From assembly GCA_022749905.1 (NCBI GenBank), contig JAKIWU010000076.1:1-6599 (forward strand): a stretch of DNA of 6,599 nt. The letters are read 5' to 3'. The stretch comes from Thermoplasmata archaeon. GTDB lineage: Archaea; Thermoplasmatota; Thermoplasmata; Lutacidiplasmatales; UBA184. The position numbers were made by a program, and so were the translations under genes. The notes under the pieces are model-generated. The model saw only the letters and a list, made by a program, of their open reading frames with translations. It was not told where the DNA came from and did not search any database. Positions 4,103 through 6,599 of the stretch are shown piece after piece (within the stretch, counting starts at the first letter, position 1; every line of letters starts with the position of its first letter).

Positions 4103-6599
4103 ATGGAACTCGCGACAACGTTCGCCGTGCGCGCAGGACGGAATCACTCGCCCGGATTGACCACCACGTTTGCCGCCATTTTGGTGGTCGCCGTCCTCGC
4201 CTCGGTCGGTGTCGGCACCTACGGTGTCATGGGCGGGTTCTCGAAGCATCCCCCGATCGACCAATGCGCTCCGATCACCTCCCCGGCCTGTGCCCGGTAC
4301 GAAAACCTCCACGACGTCTCGGTGTTCGCGCCGTTCAAGTCGGCGACCCAAAACGCCCAGGTCTCGTTCACCGCGGCCGTGCCCTCGGGAGAAACAGCAA
4401 CCTCGTACACCTTTTCCTTCGGTGACGGCTCGACCGCCAAGACGACGAACTCGATCTCCTCGCATGCCTATGCGTGGCCGGGCACCTACCTCGTCTTCGC
4501 TCAAGCCGCCGTCAACGGCCTCACCCACGACAACCTCCCGGCGCTCATCGCGCTCACGATCATTCCGGCAAGCACGGTGGGCAACATCGGATCGACCGCC
4601 TCGATCGCTGCCTCGATCATCTCGAACAGCACCGCCGCACCCGGGACCCGTGGGGTTACGAGCGTCCTCTCGCCCGGGGGCTCGGTCACGTTCTCGGGGA
4701 GCTACAGTTCCCAGCCGACGAATCCCTCCTTCTCGACCCTTCCGCCGACGATCGCCGTTTCCACGGGCGGGCACCTCACCGCAGGTCCGAACTCAAGCAC
4801 CAGCGCGCAAGCCACCGCGCAGTTCACCACCTCCGGGGTCTACGAGGTCACGTTCGTGGGGAAGAGCCACAACGCGACCTCGACGGTGCTCCAGAACTAC
4901 ACGTGGACCGTATTCGTGGCGAGCGCGGGAAACCACGCGGGCATCTACGGGACCGTCGCCCCGAAGAGCCCGCATCCTGGAACGATCATCGGCTACGAGC
5001 TCGCACCGGGGGGCGCCGCGTCGGAGGATCCGGCGATCGACTATGAGACGGTCGGCGCTGAGCCCATTTTCAACGTCTACCAGACCCTGATCACCTACAA
5101 CGGTACCAAGGTCGGTCCAGACCCCACGAACTTCGTGCCGGAGGCGGCCACGTGCGTTCCGGGGAGCGCACAGTGCACGGCCCTCTACCACGACTCCCTT
5201 CAGAACAAGACCGACTACACGTTCGTCATCCAGCGGAACGCGACGTTCTACGACCCGGGGACGGGCGCGCGTTGGGCCATGTATCCCACGGACGTCGTCT
5301 TCTCGATCGCGAGGACGCTCGGCTTCTCGACGCTCCCCGCGCCGACCGTCCACAACGGATGGATCATCGCGCAATCGCTCCTCGACCAGGGGAACCTCAC
5401 GTGGAACTTGATCCACGGAGCGTACAACAACACACCGCAACGGATTCTCAACTCGATGACCATCAACGGCACCGCGTGCCCTGCGGCGGGATTGAGCAAT
5501 GACCACGGCTGCGTGACCTTCCATGCCAACGGTGGCGGACACCCGTGGCCGGACTTCCTCGAGCTCGTCGCTGACCCTCTCGGGGGCGGGATCGTCTCGT
5601 GCGGTTGGTTCAGCGCGAGGGGTCAGGGCGCCGGGATCCCGTACTGGACCTCGGGGAACATCTCGGGCGCTGGCGACCAGCCCTGCGGAGCCATCGGCAC
5701 GCACGGGCTCGGCGCCCCCGTGCTGACGAACTACTCGGAGATCCCCGCGACCGGGTGGGACCAGTGGGAGGAGCTCGGGAGCGGCTCGTTCAACGGCCGC
5801 TTCCTCGGCAACGTCCAGTGGAGCATGCTCGGCTCCGGGCCCTACTACATGTCGGCGTACATCATCGGCGCATCCTACGAGCTCAAGGCGAACCCGGCGT
5901 ACAGCGAGAACCCATACTGCACCTGGGCCGGATGCCAGCCGAAGGCCAAGCAGTATGCGAGTACGATCGACATCACCTGGGAAACGTCCGAGACGCCCGG
6001 TGAGCAGGCGTACCGGTTCGGGTCCGCCGACTTCGCGAACATTCCGCTCACCTCCATCGGGCTTCTGCTCCAGCTCATCTCCCAGGGGAAGGTGAACGCG
6101 CTCCAGGCGCCCACGCTCAACATCGGCTTCTCGCCGTTCAACATGGAGTTCAACCTGCCGACGGCGCAGAAGCTCTCGACGAACGCGATCACGATCCCGA
6201 TCGACTTCTTCAGCTACCTCGGCATGCGCGAGTTCTTCGCGCTCGCCTACCCGTACGCGACGATCGAAAACACGATCCAAACCAAGAACGGCATCCAGTT
6301 CTCGTTCAACATGGGCGGCGCGATCCCCCAGTTCATGGGGAACTACGACCCGACCAACATCCCGTGGCCGAGCGCCGATCCGTGCTCGACGCCCAACCAC
6401 ACGAACAAGGCCTGCCCCGACTACTGGTGGGCGCAGATGCAGAACCCGTCGGGACCGTACTACGACCCCGAGCTCCGTAGCTGCTCGAGCGGGAGCCCCT
6501 GTGCGTTCCCCATCTTCGGCCAGACCGGGAACCCCACCGGGGACGAGATCAACTCGCTCTGGGAGTCCGAGATCGCTTCGCTCTCGGGGGGCTCGATCA
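4103..6599 (+). CDS. Membrane-anchored PKD and SBP_bac_5 solute (peptide) binding protein, 3'-truncated
   Basis: 832 codons are visible with no stop before the window edge. Residues about 18-43 (LTTTFAAILVVAVLASVGVGTYG) form one hydrophobic segment after a short basic N-terminus, so it is an uncleaved anchor or signal peptide with the rest outside the cell. A PKD domain follows at about 70-155, with the hallmark FGDGS at 106-110 and HAYAWPGTY at 121-129. A second beta-rich segment (about 185-275, TTSGVYEVTF) looks Ig/PKD-like. From about 305 on the protein resembles the ABC transporter peptide-binding family SBP_bac_5 (DppA/OppA): DPAIDYETVGAEPIFNVYQTL, YTFVIQRNATFYDP at 372, and DVVFSIARTL at 397. 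Members deliver peptides or other solutes to an ABC permease; the ligand here cannot be read from sequence. All 14 cysteines form seven local pairs, and about 12 Asn-x-Ser/Thr sequons are present. ATG 4088 is an in-frame alternative start. Permease genes may lie beyond the right edge. Confidence 0.9.
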   Translation, partial: MELATTFAVRAGRNHSPGLTTTFAAILVVAVLASVGVGTYGVMGGFSKHPPIDQCAPITSPACARYENLHDVSVFAPFKSATQNAQVSFTAAVPSGETATSYTFSFGDGSTAKTTNSISSHAYAWPGTYLVFAQAAVNGLTHDNLPALIALTIIPASTVGNIGSTASIAASIISNSTAAPGTRGVTSVLSPGGSVTFSGSYSSQPTNPSFSTLPPTIAVSTGGHLTAGPNSSTSAQATAQFTTSGVYEVTFVGKSHNATSTVLQNYTWTVFVASAGNHAGIYGTVAPKSPHPGTIIGYELAPGGAASEDPAIDYETVGAEPIFNVYQTLITYNGTKVGPDPTNFVPEAATCVPGSAQCTALYHDSLQNKTDYTFVIQRNATFYDPGTGARWAMYPTDVVFSIARTLGFSTLPAPTVHNGWIIAQSLLDQGNLTWNLIHGAYNNTPQRILNSMTINGTACPAAGLSNDHGCVTFHANGGGHPWPDFLELVADPLGGGIVSCGWFSARGQGAGIPYWTSGNISGAGDQPCGAIGTHGLGAPVLTNYSEIPATGWDQWEELGSGSFNGRFLGNVQWSMLGSGPYYMSAYIIGASYELKANPAYSENPYCTWAGCQPKAKQYASTIDITWETSETPGEQAYRFGSADFANIPLTSIGLLLQLISQGKVNALQAPTLNIGFSPFNMEFNLPTAQKLSTNAITIPIDFFSYLGMREFFALAYPYATIENTIQTKNGIQFSFNMGGAIPQFMGNYDPTNIPWPSADPCSTPNHTNKACPDYWWAQMQNPSGPYYDPELRSCSSGSPCAFPIFGQTGNPTGDEINSLWESEIASLSGGSI

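Noticed and set aside
3061..4104. Minus-strand open frame of 347 codons opposite the ACT-domain gene
   Set aside because: The composition is shadow-like with no recognisable motif, and it lies opposite a well-supported ACT domain.
4793..6400. Long minus-strand open frame of 535 codons opposite the binding-protein gene
   Set aside because: It is an antisense shadow in GC-rich DNA. The product is a monotonous Arg/Val/Glu mix with no domain, while the + strand frame shows clear PKD and SBP_bac_5 motifs.

Overview
This window is a gene-dense, GC-rich stretch (about two-thirds G+C by eye) that most likely comes from an archaeon. I favour a high-GC member of the Thermoplasmatota, but no marker gene here settles this. 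The evidence is a TATA-box-like promoter (TATATAT, 4038-4044), a GGAGG-type Shine-Dalgarno site before argH, a small C2H2 zinc-finger protein, and a PKD-fused, sequon-rich extracellular solute-binding protein. The last two are features I associate with archaea. The lineage is inference.

Bases 3-2694 hold the last two steps of arginine synthesis on the + strand. First is argG (argininosuccinate synthase, cut at its 5' end by the window edge), then argH (argininosuccinate lyase). They overlap by 32 bases, with the argH ribosome binding site inside argG, so they are very probably one translationally coupled operon. Together they convert citrulline plus aspartate to arginine plus fumarate.

A short minus-strand gene (2691-3086) encodes an unrecognised Cys/His-rich zinc-finger protein. 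It converges on argH so tightly that both stop codons lie in the same CTAG. It is divergent from a + strand gene (3295-4017) for an ACT-domain protein, probably a small-molecule (perhaps amino-acid) responsive regulator. The roughly 208-base divergent gap between these two holds a perfect 7-bp-arm inverted repeat.

After an 85-base gap with a TATA box and an imperfect 30-base palindrome, the rest of the window (4103 to the right edge) is one long open frame. It encodes a membrane-anchored extracellular protein with a PKD domain followed by an SBP_bac_5 (oligopeptide-binding, DppA/OppA-like) domain, cut at its 3' end. It has 14 cysteines arranged as seven local pairs and about a dozen N-glycosylation sequons.

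No mobile element, CRISPR array, tRNA or rRNA was seen. The least ordinary items are the zinc-finger gene, the ACT regulator beside the arginine genes, the two inverted repeats in the control regions, and the cysteine and sequon pattern of the binding protein. I see no clear new multi-gene system.
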